A DNA stretch of 64,000 nucleotides, taken from Hahella chejuensis KCTC 2396. GTDB taxonomy: Bacteria; Pseudomonadota; Gammaproteobacteria; Pseudomonadales; Oleiphilaceae. The stretch's first letter is position 1; every line of letters begins with the position of its first letter. Shown here one piece after another: positions 37,580 to 46,670 of this stretch. The notes beneath the pieces were generated by a model. The model made no database searches and had not been told where the DNA came from. It worked only from the letters and a program-made list of their open reading frames with translations. The DNA lies in NCBI RefSeq assembly GCF_000012985.1, contig NC_007645.1:5168581-5232580 (forward strand), read 5' to 3'. Both the position numbers and the translations under genes were made by a program.

Positions 37580-37626
37580 AAAAAAATACCGGGTGGCCAG
37601 CGGAGGTTTTCCACCTGCCTATCCCG
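37580..37626 (-). terminator. hairpin with T-run on the minus strand upstream of the VOC gene
   Basis: On the minus strand CCGGG and CCCGG enclose an imperfect inner stem around GGTGGAAAACC, followed by TATTTTTTTT. It would stop leftward transcription arriving from beyond 37630, so it points to a leftward transcript from a gene-free region. Confidence 0.6.
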
Positions 37627-37704
37627 GTTTAACATGGACAAAAACGTCCATCACTCAGCGTTCACACACCATTGAAGGTCGTTCCCGGTAGTGTCTATAC
37701 GACC

Positions 37705-37980
37705 GGGGCACAAAAAGAACCTCTGAAAACTCAGAGGGCCCTCCCTATGCTCGTGGGAATAGCCCAGCTAGTCCCGTCGTTATAGTAGCAAAGGCCCCAT
37801 ACCGTAAAACCCCGACCTTAGTCTAAACCTTGCCAGCCCCACCATCCCGATCCCACGACGACGAGCTATCGCGGTTTTCCCTACATAAATTGACCTGCGC
37901 CAAGCCTGACGGAGGGACGCAGTACAACTAAAGACGTATAGTTTAGGGACACGCGCCTATTTATAAATAAGTTTAAAAAA
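37705..37980 (-). ncRNA. candidate untranslated leftward transcript ending in a Rho-independent terminator
   Basis: No open gene lies here, yet the minus strand carries a perfect terminator: stem CCTCTGA/TCAGAGG with four-base loop (37722-37739), followed by TTCTTTTTG. Upstream on the same strand are several GGGA segments (near 37745, 37772, 37847, 37853 and 37879) and a nested hairpin at 37737-37770. This suggests a structured small RNA divergent from the DUF294 gene. No known family is recognised, and the promoter is not clear. Confidence 0.35.
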
Positions 37981-37989
37981 GGTCGCCCT

Positions 37990-39960
37990 ATGTCCGATTC
38001 ATCCCCTGACAATGCGCCAAACGGTTTTTCCCGCACGTTGCTGCCGGAAGCCTCCGGCGAAGTTAACGCTATCCCTCAGAACATTCGCTCCCTGATGAAC
38101 TTTCTGCGCGCGTTCGTTCCTTTCAAGCAGATGGACGACGCCCCCCTGGCGACCCTGCTGGAAAAATCCAGTATCGAGTTTTTCCCGGCCAACGCCCCTA
38201 TCATCGGACCGGAAGACGGCGCGCCGGAAAAATTCTATATCGTGAAGCAGGGATATATCGTCGGAGAGCGCGACAGCCACCGTCACGCCAATGAACACCC
38301 TACCTTCGACATTGGTCCCGGCTCCTGTTTTCCTGTGGCGGCGCTGCTTGGCGAGCGCCCAACCCGCACGTTGCATAAAGCGCAGGAAGACACTTTCTGC
38401 ATCACCTGCAACAAAGAACACTTTTCCCGCATGCTGGCGATCTGCCCTGTATTCCGTGACTTCTGTCTGCGCGGAGTCAGCAGTCTGCTGGATCAGGTGA
38501 ACCGCCAGATACAGGCGCAAGCGCAGTCGACCCTGGGCGAAGACTATTCCCTCAACACACCGCTAAGTCAGTTTATCGACCGCCAGGCGGTTCACTGCGA
38601 ACCAACGCTGAGTATTCGCAAGGCGGTGAGAATCATGGATGAACGCGGCGTCGGCTCCATGGTGGTGACGGACGCCAACCGCAAACCTGTTGGCATATTT
38701 ACCTTAAGAGATTTGCGTCGTTTTATCGCCGATCCTGGAGCGGACCTGGACGCGCCCATTTCCAGCTGCATGAACGCAGACCCAATATCCTTATCGCCGG
38801 ACGCCACCGCCTTTGAAGCTGCGCTAATCATGGCGAAACACCACTTCGCTCATGTTCTGATTGCAGAGAATGACAAGCTGCTGGGCGTCGTTTCCGAGCG
38901 CGATCTGTTTTCCCTGCAGCGGGTAAACCTGGTGCACATCGCTCGAACTCTGGCCAACGCGCCGTCCGTAGACGCTCTGGCGGCGTTGCAGAGCGATGTG
39001 GCGCGTCTGGCGGAAACCATGATCGCCCACGGCGCCAGCGCCGAGCAGCTCAACCATATCGTGACGCTGTTGAATGACTACAGCACCCGTCAGGTGATCC
39101 GATTGATCATCAAAGAACAAGGCGACCCTGGCGTAGCGTTTAGCTGGATCACATTCGGCAGCGCCGGCAGACGCGAGCAAACCCTGTTGACGGACCAGGA
39201 TAACGGCATCATCTTCGAGCTGGAGGATTCACGCCTGTGGGAGTCCGCCCGTCAGCGCCTATTACCCTTGGCCGCCCGTATCAACGCGGCTCTGGACCAG
39301 TGCGGCTTTACGCTCTGTAAGGGCAATATCATGGCCGGTAACCCCAAGCTGTGTCTGAGCGCGCAGGAATGGGAGCAGCGTTTCAATGGCTTTATCGACG
39401 CCGCCACGCCGCAGAACGTGCTCAACTCGTGCATTTTCTTCGATATGAGAACGCAATGGGGCGACGCCACGCTGGCCGCCGACATGTTTGCGCCCATTCG
39501 CCGCCGCATCCAACAACACACCTTATTTCAACGCATGCTGGCGACGGCGGCGTTGGAACACCGGCCTCCACTCGGGCTATTCAAAGGTTTCGTCACCCGC
39601 AAAGAACATGGCCAGGAGGGTGTGGACCTGAAAAAGCAGGGACTGACGCCCTTTGTCGACGCCGCCCGAGTCTTATCCCTCGCACACGGAGTGGAGGCCG
39701 CCAACACCATTTACCGTCTGCGCCAGCTCAGCGAAGCCAATGTCCTGGAAACCCGGGATGCGCGCGCCTGGGAAGAAGCATTCGACTTCATCCAACTGCT
39801 GCGCCTGCGCCATCACCTGCACTGCAAGCGGGAAGGCAAGGAACTGACCAACCTGGTGGCGCCCAACGCGCTCAACGACCTCGATCAGCGTATTCTGAAG
39901 GAAGCGTGCCGTCAGGCCCAACGACTACAAAGGAAGCTCGCCTGGAGTTATCAATTATGA
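37990..39960 (+). CDS. cNMP-binding / CBS-pair / DUF294 nucleotidyltransferase-like protein
   Basis: 656 residues. A cyclic-nucleotide-binding-like domain is at about 25-150, two CBS repeats at about 185-305 and a GlnD-like nucleotidyltransferase with FGSAGRREQTLLTDQDN from residue 388. A DUF294 C-terminal helical domain closes the chain. The DxD of the transferase (TDQD) is present. This architecture often accompanies acetate/carboxylate symporters and a DEDDh exonuclease; here the exonuclease overlaps it by four bases. It probably senses nucleotides through the CBS and cNMP domains and modifies an unknown partner. Confidence 0.9.
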   Translation: MSDSSPDNAPNGFSRTLLPEASGEVNAIPQNIRSLMNFLRAFVPFKQMDDAPLATLLEKSSIEFFPANAPIIGPEDGAPEKFYIVKQGYIVGERDSHRHANEHPTFDIGPGSCFPVAALLGERPTRTLHKAQEDTFCITCNKEHFSRMLAICPVFRDFCLRGVSSLLDQVNRQIQAQAQSTLGEDYSLNTPLSQFIDRQAVHCEPTLSIRKAVRIMDERGVGSMVVTDANRKPVGIFTLRDLRRFIADPGADLDAPISSCMNADPISLSPDATAFEAALIMAKHHFAHVLIAENDKLLGVVSERDLFSLQRVNLVHIARTLANAPSVDALAALQSDVARLAETMIAHGASAEQLNHIVTLLNDYSTRQVIRLIIKEQGDPGVAFSWITFGSAGRREQTLLTDQDNGIIFELEDSRLWESARQRLLPLAARINAALDQCGFTLCKGNIMAGNPKLCLSAQEWEQRFNGFIDAATPQNVLNSCIFFDMRTQWGDATLAADMFAPIRRRIQQHTLFQRMLATAALEHRPPLGLFKGFVTRKEHGQEGVDLKKQGLTPFVDAARVLSLAHGVEAANTIYRLRQLSEANVLETRDARAWEEAFDFIQLLRLRHHLHCKREGKELTNLVAPNALNDLDQRILKEACRQAQRLQRKLAWSYQL

Positions 39961-40649
39961 CCCTGGATCAATTAACGGACTTTTTTTCCATGGACGCCGA
40001 CGTCAAGGCTCTCGCCCGTTGGTCGCCGCCTTCGCCGGGGCAAGCGCTCGAAGATATACGCTGGGTGGCTGCGGATGTGGAGACAACCGGCCTTAACATC
40101 AAAAAAGATGTGGTTATCGCTATCGGCGCGGTGGAAATCAATGATTTGAGCATCTGCCTGGAACAGTCATTCGAGCTGCTCATCGACGCAGACACGCATT
40201 TGGAAAGCGACAACATCCTGATCCACGGACTGTCGCAGCAAACCCTCAGTCAGGGCGCGCACCCCAAAGAGGCGATTCATTCCTTTCTCAGCTACGCCCA
40301 CGGCGCCGCTCTGCTCGCCTTCCATGCTCCTTTCGACAAGGCCATGCTGGAAAAAGAAGCCCGTACGCATCTGGGCGTCAGCAGCCGCCTGCCATTCTAT
40401 GACGTGGCGGAGTGGTTGAAAGCGTTATGCCCGGAAGCGCCCTCTCATTTACGCAGTCTGGATGACTGGTCTCACTATTTCGGCCTCTATAACGATCAAC
40501 GTCATCATGCCGCCTGCGACGCCATGGCCGCCGCTGAACTGGCGTTAATCTGCCTGCAAAAAGCCCGTAGTCTAGGAGTGACGACCTGGAAAGGACTGCA
40601 GGATAAAATCGCCGCGCGGATGAAACTGGAAAAAATGCGCGCTCATTGA
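39957..40649 (+). CDS. DEDDh 3'-5' exonuclease, DNA polymerase III epsilon-like
   Basis: 230 residues from the ATG at 39957, which overlaps the upstream stop (ATGA); the frame itself extends further upstream but inside the DUF294 gene. Exonuclease motifs: DVETTG (ExoI, about 40), HAPFDK (ExoII) and HHAACDA (ExoIII with the DEDDh His). The protein lacks the extra domains of replicative DnaQ, so it is an accessory exonuclease. Its coupling to the cNMP/CBS/DUF294 protein is a recurring pair in gammaproteobacteria linked to acetate-switch genes. Confidence 0.9.
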   Translation: MTLDQLTDFFSMDADVKALARWSPPSPGQALEDIRWVAADVETTGLNIKKDVVIAIGAVEINDLSICLEQSFELLIDADTHLESDNILIHGLSQQTLSQGAHPKEAIHSFLSYAHGAALLAFHAPFDKAMLEKEARTHLGVSSRLPFYDVAEWLKALCPEAPSHLRSLDDWSHYFGLYNDQRHHAACDAMAAAELALICLQKARSLGVTTWKGLQDKIAARMKLEKMRAH

Positions 40650-40818
40650 CAAAAAGCGAACAGGAAACACAGCCCCAGCAGTGATACCATAACGCCCTTG
40701 CGCCGGATCGCGCCTGTTCGTCACCGCGCGCCGTCCGCAATCAGTGTCCGAAGCGTCTCTGGAGAGCCTACGCGCACTCTCCGGACACAACGGAAGCACA
40801 CCGTTAAATACAGCGAGA

Positions 40819-43722
40819 ATGAGTAAATTGAGTACCCCGAATTTTGTGATCGGCCAGCGTTGGATCAGTAACACTGAGCCCGAGCTAGGCCTCGGCATCA
40901 TCACCGAAAACGATAATCGCAGAATCACCATCAGCTTTCCCGCCGCCACCGAGCAGCGCACCTATTCCGCCGCCAACGCGCCCTTGAGCCGCGTGCAGTA
41001 TCAGGTAGGCGATAATGTCAGCGATAACGACGAGAAGAAATACACCGTAGCCGGAGTGATTGAACAACAAGGCTATCTGATCTATGAGGCGCTTGATGAA
41101 AAAGGCCGTAAAGTCGATTTGCCGGAGTTGGAGTTAAGCAGCTTCGTCCACTTCGTCAGTCCGAAAGATCGTCTGTTTTCCGGGCAGGTCGACAAACTCA
41201 GCAGCTATCTCCTGCGTCAGGAAACCCTCGGTTATCAGACCCGCCAACAGGCGACTCAGGGTTATGGTCTGATGGGCGCGCGGGTGCAACTTCTGCCCCA
41301 CCAGATGTACATCGCCAACGAAGTGGCGCACCGTCACGCTCCCAGAGTGTTGTTGGCGGATGAAGTCGGCCTGGGTAAAACCATTGAAGCGGGCCTGATC
41401 CTGCATCATCAGTTGCTGAGCGGTCGCGCCCAGCGCGTGCTGATCGTAGTGCCGGAGAGCCTGCTGCACCAGTGGCTGGTGGAGATGCTGCGACGCTTCA
41501 ATCTGCAGTTCAGCATCCTCGACAATGAGCGCTGCGAAGCGCTGACCGAGTCCGGCGAAGAGAACCCGTTTGAATGCTCCCAGTTGGTGCTCTGCAGCCT
41601 GAACTTTATCACTGACAACGATCAGTGGCGCGAACACGCTCTCAACGCCCAGTGGGACATGCTGGTCGTGGATGAAGCGCATCACCTTGAGTGGTCGCCC
41701 GAGCAGCAAAGCCCCGCCTACAGCCATATAGAAGCGCTGGCGCAAAAGGCCCCCGGTCTGTTGCTGCTGACCGCGACGCCGGAGCAGTTGGGTCTGGAAA
41801 GCCACTTCGCGCGCCTGCGTCTGCTGGACCCGGCCCGTTACCATGACCTGGAGCGCTTCCGCGAAGAAGAAAGCCAATATCAGCCCGTCAATGATCTGGT
41901 CAAAGAGCTGCTGGGAGAAAGCGGTCCGACGCGACTGCTGGATTCTCAGGACCTGCAGGCGAAACTGGCGGACTATCTGGGACAGGACGCCGTAGACAAG
42001 TTGCTTGCCGAGTTAAACCAATTCGCCGTCGACGCCGACGAGGACAGTCGGGAAGAAGCCCTGCATCGGGTCGAGCGCGCCGTGCGCAAGCTGTTAGACC
42101 AACATGGCGTTGGCCGCGTGCTGTTCCGCAACACCCGCTCCGCCATCAAGGGATTCCCACAGCGCATTCTGCACTTACATCCACTACCCCAGCCGGAAGA
42201 ACTGGCCACGCTGTCCGCCTCCGCCAGTCTGGAGCAGCGACTGCATCCTGAACGCTTGTTGGGCGCCGAATGGGTTAAAACCGATTCTCGTGTGGAGTGG
42301 CTGGCTCAGTGGCTGAAACAGAATCGTCAGGAAAAAGTATTGGTCATCTGCGCTCACGCGGAGACCGCCCTGGACTTGGAAGACTTCCTGCGTCTACGCG
42401 GGGGCTACCGCACCGCAGTATTCCATGAAGGATTGTCTCTGCTGGAGCGTGATCGCGCCGGCGCTTATTTCGCGGACGATGAATACGGCGCTCAGGCGCT
42501 GATCTGTTCAGAAATCGGCAGTGAAGGACGCAACTTCCAGTTCGCCAGACACTTGGTGCTATTCGACTTGCCGCAAAATCCGGACTTACTGGAACAGCGT
42601 ATTGGTCGACTGGACCGTATCGGGCAGCGCCATGACGTGAATATTCACGTTCCATTCTTCGAAAACTCCGCTCAGGAACGCCTGCTGCGTTGGCACAACG
42701 AGGGCATCAACGCTTTCAGTCGCCCCTGCCCCGCTGGCGCGGCGATATACCAGCGCTTTGCCGTGCGCCTGGAAAGCGAGCTGGAGCAGACAGATGACCG
42801 GGATGAATTCAATCAATTGATCGCAGACACGCATCAGTTCACGGAAGAAACGCTGCAGGCGTTGCAACAGGGGCGCGACCCACTGCTGGAGCTTAACTCC
42901 TGCGACCCGCTGAAAGCGAATGACCTGGTTGAGCAGATTGTAGAAGACGAGCGCCGCAAAGAGCTAGAAGACTACATCGAGCGTGTATTCAGCCAATATG
43001 GCGTGGATCAGGAGCAACATAGCGAACGCGCCTATATCTTCCGCCCCGGCGATCATATGCAGTGCAGTCACTTCCCCGGGCTGCCGGAAGACGGCGTCAC
43101 CGCCACTTTCCATCGCGATCTGGCGTTAAGCCGCGACGATATGCAGTTCCTTACCTGGGAGCACCCAATCGTAACTGGCGCCCTGGATATGATCCTTTGC
43201 GGCGAGTTCGGCAACACCGGGCTGTGCACCATCAAACTGCCGCCGTTGCAACCCGGCGCATTGATGGTGGAGACCATTTTCCGCCTCAACTGCCCAGCCC
43301 CCAAGGCGTTACAGCTTTACCGCTTCCTGCCGAAAGAGCCGGTGCGTCTGCTGATCGACAGCAGCGGCAAAGAGCTGGGCCAAATCCTGACCGCCGCCCA
43401 TTTGCAACAGCTGGGGGAAAATGTGCCCAAGCGCACCGCTCAGGATCTGGTGCGTCACGCCCGTGCGCAAATTGAACCACTTATCACCAAAGCGGAAAAA
43501 ACCGCCGCAGCGCAAAAAAGCGAGTTGGTGGAGCGTTCTATCGCCACGATGCTGGAATCCCAGCAGACGGAAATCGAGCGTTTGAAAGCGCTGGCGGAGG
43601 TGAATCCGAATATCCGTCAGGATGAGATTGATTTCCTCATTCAGCAAACGGAAACTCTGGAGAAATACTTGAAGGGAGCGCAGCTGACGCTGGACGCCGT
43701 GCGCGTAGTGATCGCCACCTAA
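40819..43722 (+). CDS. rapA: RNA polymerase-associated helicase RapA (HepA)
   Basis: 967 residues from the ATG at 40819. This start matches the known RapA N-terminus (FVIGQRWISNTEPELGLG); a GTG at 40744 would add 25 poorly supported residues. Length is nearly identical to E. coli RapA (968). Two N-terminal Tudor-like domains are followed by the SWI2/SNF2 motor: DEVGLGKT (Lys187), DEAH (Asp285), TATP, EGRNFQFARHLV and QRIGRLDRIGQ. It rescues RNA polymerase after transcription by backward translocation. It appears to have its own promoter after the exonuclease gene. Confidence 0.97.
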   Translation: MSKLSTPNFVIGQRWISNTEPELGLGIITENDNRRITISFPAATEQRTYSAANAPLSRVQYQVGDNVSDNDEKKYTVAGVIEQQGYLIYEALDEKGRKVDLPELELSSFVHFVSPKDRLFSGQVDKLSSYLLRQETLGYQTRQQATQGYGLMGARVQLLPHQMYIANEVAHRHAPRVLLADEVGLGKTIEAGLILHHQLLSGRAQRVLIVVPESLLHQWLVEMLRRFNLQFSILDNERCEALTESGEENPFECSQLVLCSLNFITDNDQWREHALNAQWDMLVVDEAHHLEWSPEQQSPAYSHIEALAQKAPGLLLLTATPEQLGLESHFARLRLLDPARYHDLERFREEESQYQPVNDLVKELLGESGPTRLLDSQDLQAKLADYLGQDAVDKLLAELNQFAVDADEDSREEALHRVERAVRKLLDQHGVGRVLFRNTRSAIKGFPQRILHLHPLPQPEELATLSASASLEQRLHPERLLGAEWVKTDSRVEWLAQWLKQNRQEKVLVICAHAETALDLEDFLRLRGGYRTAVFHEGLSLLERDRAGAYFADDEYGAQALICSEIGSEGRNFQFARHLVLFDLPQNPDLLEQRIGRLDRIGQRHDVNIHVPFFENSAQERLLRWHNEGINAFSRPCPAGAAIYQRFAVRLESELEQTDDRDEFNQLIADTHQFTEETLQALQQGRDPLLELNSCDPLKANDLVEQIVEDERRKELEDYIERVFSQYGVDQEQHSERAYIFRPGDHMQCSHFPGLPEDGVTATFHRDLALSRDDMQFLTWEHPIVTGALDMILCGEFGNTGLCTIKLPPLQPGALMVETIFRLNCPAPKALQLYRFLPKEPVRLLIDSSGKELGQILTAAHLQQLGENVPKRTAQDLVRHARAQIEPLITKAEKTAAAQKSELVERSIATMLESQQTEIERLKALAEVNPNIRQDEIDFLIQQTETLEKYLKGAQLTLDAVRVVIAT

Positions 43723-43746
43723 GGCGTCAATTCGCAGGAATGCGCA

Positions 43747-43775
43747 CCCGGCTGCCGGATCGCTCCGCAGCCGGG
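43747..43775. terminator. strong hairpin between convergent rapA and alcohol dehydrogenase
   Basis: CCCGGCTGCCGGA pairs with TCCGCAGCCGGG with one bulged C and a four-base loop. It lies 25 bases after the rapA stop and 11 bases from the end of the convergent gene. It probably serves both directions; T-runs are short. Confidence 0.65.
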
Positions 43776-43785
43776 CTCTTACAAT

Positions 43786-44985
43786 TTACATATCGTCCCA
43801 AGCGCTCTTCAGCACTTCCAAGACTTCCTCAAAATCCGCTTCCGCCGGATTGAAGATAATAGACCCGTCATCCATCGCTACATCCGCGATTTTCGGCAGC
43901 AGGTCCAGACTGACCTTACCGGTTTCTTTCAGTGTGCGCGGCAGCTTGCAGCGTTCGAACAGCTCATCGCGCAACTCTCTAATCGCGGCTACGGCCCGTC
44001 TCGCCCGTTGTTCCGGCGGCGTATTGGCGTACACTCGCGCTCCCGCCAATGGCAGCAACAACTCCGCCAATGGCTCGCGAATTTTGCCTTTACGCAGGTT
44101 GTATTCCAGCACATAAGGCAGGAACAGACTCATGCACATTCCATGAGGCAAATGGCAAATAACTCCCAGAGCATGTCCCAACGCATGCACCAACCCCACC
44201 ATGGAGTTGGAGAAAGCGATGCCCGCCATAGTTGAAGCTTGCGCCAACTCCAGACGCCCTTGCGGATCTTTCGGGTTGTCCATCACTTCCAGCAAGTGCT
44301 CGCTGATTTTCTTGACGGCGGAAAAGGCGTAGGCGTCGCTTAGCGGGTTCTTGGCCATGCAAGTATACGCTTCAACAGCATGAGTAAGCGCATCCATCGC
44401 CGTGGCGGCGGTAATATGCGCTGGCAATGTCAGCGTCATACGCGGATCGATAATCGCTGCATTGGGCAGCAGAAAGGGGGAGCCGAACGGCAGCTTAACG
44501 CCTTTTTTCCGATCAGCGATCACCGCCACCGAAGTGACTTCCGAGCCCGTCCCCGCCGTGGTGGGTATGACGAAAAAGGGTTTGAGCGGACGCTTCAGCA
44601 TGCCGGCGCCAGAGTACTTGGCCAGATTGTCGCCCCCTTCGGAAACCAGAATGTTGATGGCTTTCGCAGTGTCGATCACCGATCCGCCGCCCACAGCGAT
44701 TATAGAGTCAGCCCCCTGCTCGCGATACACGGCGGCGATACTGCGCACCACCTCGGTCGACGAGTCCGGCGGCACATCGTCAAAAATGGACGCCATTTCT
44801 ACACCGCCCTCACTGCAAGCGGTAATCACATAATCCGACAGCCCCGCGCCACGCACGCCTTTGTCGGTAATCATCAACGGATTCGATACGCCCAATGCGC
44901 TGAGCTCAAAAGGAATATGCTCCAGCGCAGCTTCGCCTGCGATCACTTTGACCGGGCAAAAAAATTCGTAATACCCTTTGCTCAT
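43786..44985 (-). CDS. iron-containing (group III) alcohol dehydrogenase
   Basis: 399 residues. The NAD-binding segment VGGGSVIDTAKA is near residue 98 and the family motif TTAGTGSEVT near 141. Metal ligands are in DALTHAVEAY and HALGHALG (one Asp and three His with the later HGM). Group III enzymes use NAD(P)H to interconvert alcohols and aldehydes. The ATG overlaps the stop of the SCP2-like gene by four bases, so the two are a translationally coupled pair. This suggests a lipid-derived or hydrophobic substrate. Confidence 0.93.
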   Translation of the reverse strand: MSKGYYEFFCPVKVIAGEAALEHIPFELSALGVSNPLMITDKGVRGAGLSDYVITACSEGGVEMASIFDDVPPDSSTEVVRSIAAVYREQGADSIIAVGGGSVIDTAKAINILVSEGGDNLAKYSGAGMLKRPLKPFFVIPTTAGTGSEVTSVAVIADRKKGVKLPFGSPFLLPNAAIIDPRMTLTLPAHITAATAMDALTHAVEAYTCMAKNPLSDAYAFSAVKKISEHLLEVMDNPKDPQGRLELAQASTMAGIAFSNSMVGLVHALGHALGVICHLPHGMCMSLFLPYVLEYNLRKGKIREPLAELLLPLAGARVYANTPPEQRARRAVAAIRELRDELFERCKLPRTLKETGKVSLDLLPKIADVAMDDGSIIFNPAEADFEEVLEVLKSAWDDM

Positions 44986-45530
44986 GCTGCTTTCCTCTGC
45001 TCAGACAAAAAATTGGTCGCCACACGCAGATATATCCGCGCGCCCTGAATGAGTTTCTCAGGGAGTGTAATAGACGGATACTCTTTGATCGCCATCTCCG
45101 CCAACAGTTTCGGCAAGATAAAGGCTTCGAGACGGTTCAAGGCCCGCACCATACGCACCGCGCTGGAAATATCGCCATCCACCACCATACGGTCATTGGC
45201 GAACGCTGTCGCCGTGCTTTCCTGAAATGAGAGCATGCGGAAGGCGTGTTCTATGTGTTTGATATAGATGGTTAAGTCCGCTTCGCTTTCGGAGGCTGAC
45301 AAGTATGTGAAGGAGCCGTCAGCCGCTTTCCGCAACATCAGCCCCGGTCCCGAGGGCAGCACTTTCATGGCGAAAGTGAAGTTTTCCGGAAAAGCCGACA
45401 ACTCCCGCTGAATTTCATTATCTTCCTGGGAGATCGCCTGTAATGCGCGGCCGACCACCTGCATCATGGTCGCCACATACAGCCGTTTGGCGCGGCTGAC
45501 CGCCTGACTCTTGAGTCGCTGAATTCTCAC
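44982..45530 (-). CDS. SCP2-like lipid-binding domain protein (tentative)
   Basis: 182 residues. The central part (ADLTIYIKHIEHAFRMLSFQ, then MVVDGDISSAVRMVRALN) has the strand-helix-GD pattern of SCP2/UbiJ-type sterol-carrier domains. The N-terminal ~30 residues are strongly basic and helical. There is no signal peptide. It is coupled by ATGA overlap to the iron alcohol dehydrogenase, so it may present a hydrophobic substrate or hold the enzyme at the membrane. The family call rests on the pattern only. Confidence 0.65.
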   Translation of the reverse strand: MRIQRLKSQAVSRAKRLYVATMMQVVGRALQAISQEDNEIQRELSAFPENFTFAMKVLPSGPGLMLRKAADGSFTYLSASESEADLTIYIKHIEHAFRMLSFQESTATAFANDRMVVDGDISSAVRMVRALNRLEAFILPKLLAEMAIKEYPSITLPEKLIQGARIYLRVATNFLSEQRKAA

Positions 45531-45704
45531 GCTCCACCCACCCTGAGTTGTTGTTATACCGCTGCTTGTCTACGCGTATCGCTACAACCGGATGAAACTG
45601 CATTTTCCGGACACGTCATAACGTAACAAACAAGTTAGAGCTTTTACTCTAGACAGAAAGCCTGTTTCCGTCAATAGAAGGCTGTGAAGCACTGCGGAAA
45701 CGAC

Positions 45705-46502
45705 CTAAAGCCCTTCACAATGTGTGCGCCAGTAGGCTTCTGTCGCGTCATCCAGCAGAAAGAAATGCTCTATGCGAATATCCCTGACCGTAATATCCAA
45801 GGGCGCGCCAAAGCTGGAAATCGAGCTGAACATTCTCAGCTTCACGCCATCAAGATTGATATTGACGTTGATAACAAGACTATCCAGACTCTCCAGATTG
45901 CGCCTTTTCCAGTCGGAAGGAATGCCTTCGATGCTCAACAACTCCTCAACAAACGCTTCATCCTCCGCAGATCCGGCCTCCAGCGTATGCTCACGCCAGA
46001 CACGTTGCAGCATATGGCAGGCCAGTAATTCCCAGTCATCAACAAAAGACCGTAACCCATCCCGCGCCAGGAAGACCTTCATGAAGTTCGGCGTTTCGCT
46101 AATCGCCATCCCCGCCGCCATAAGCCGTTGCATCAAAAATAGCTGGGCGGCGTTCGCCTGAATCAGATTGTAATGCCGATCCAGCACTATGGCGGGGTAA
46201 GGCATATGGGAACACATCAACTGCTCCAAGGCCTTGCGCACCGGAGCCATCGACGCCGCGTCCAAGCGCCTCTCGCCAAACACCTGACTGTACCCGGCCA
46301 GCGTTAAAAGACTGTTAGTGGTCGCCATGTCCACTCCCAATATCCGCCCCATATGCAGCACCATTTCCCTACTGGGCTTAGATCGTCCCGTTTCCATAAA
46401 GCTGATATGCCGCGCAGAGACCTCCGCTTCCAGAGAAAGCTCAAGCTGGCTGAGCCGGCGAGCTTCTCTCAGTTCCCGTAACTTCGCGCCAAATGCGCTC
46501 AT
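45705..46502 (-). CDS. XRE regulator with MmyB-like ligand-binding domain
   Basis: 265 residues from the ATG at 46502 (MSAFGAKLRELREARRLSQ); the frame extends nine codons upstream. A Cro/C1 helix-turn-helix occupies about 8-65, with SARHISFMETGRSKPS as the recognition region. A PAS-like MmyB/MLTR ligand-binding domain (about 90-260) follows, with the typical PAIVLDRHYNLIQANAAQ entry. Family members sense small, often fatty-acid-like molecules. A perfect 17-bp palindrome lies between it and the divergent membrane protein gene, which is its likely target. Confidence 0.9.
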   Translation of the reverse strand: MSAFGAKLRELREARRLSQLELSLEAEVSARHISFMETGRSKPSREMVLHMGRILGVDMATTNSLLTLAGYSQVFGERRLDAASMAPVRKALEQLMCSHMPYPAIVLDRHYNLIQANAAQLFLMQRLMAAGMAISETPNFMKVFLARDGLRSFVDDWELLACHMLQRVWREHTLEAGSAEDEAFVEELLSIEGIPSDWKRRNLESLDSLVINVNINLDGVKLRMFSSISSFGAPLDITVRDIRIEHFFLLDDATEAYWRTHCEGL

Positions 46503-46591
46503 AACTATTACTCCCAACGCTGATTTCAAGGAGGCTGCGCTCCCGCCCGCCTCAATTTGGCCAATATGCCCGTCAGACGCAACTATGCGCC

Positions 46592-46608
46592 ATTACCTCT
46601 GAGGTAAT
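46592..46608. promoter_or_regulatory. 17-bp perfect palindrome, likely operator of the XRE/MmyB regulator
   Basis: ATTACCTC-T-GAGGTAAT lies 90 bases upstream of the regulator ATG and 63 bases before the divergent membrane protein ATG. Position and perfect symmetry fit an operator controlling both promoters. Confidence 0.65.
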
Positions 46609-46670
46609 TGTTTGGCGTTAGCCCCCGCTTCAAAAATAGATCCGCAGACACATCAATCAGGAGAAGATTT

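Noticed and set aside
37705-37980. Third RsmZ/CsrB-type RNA
   Set aside because: GGGA segments are present but fewer and not in hairpin loops, and there is no GacA-type box; kept only as an unnamed RNA candidate.
39351-39956. N-terminal extension of the exonuclease frame
   Set aside because: It lies entirely within the DUF294 gene; the ATG at 39957 gives a normal-length exonuclease with an ATGA overlap.
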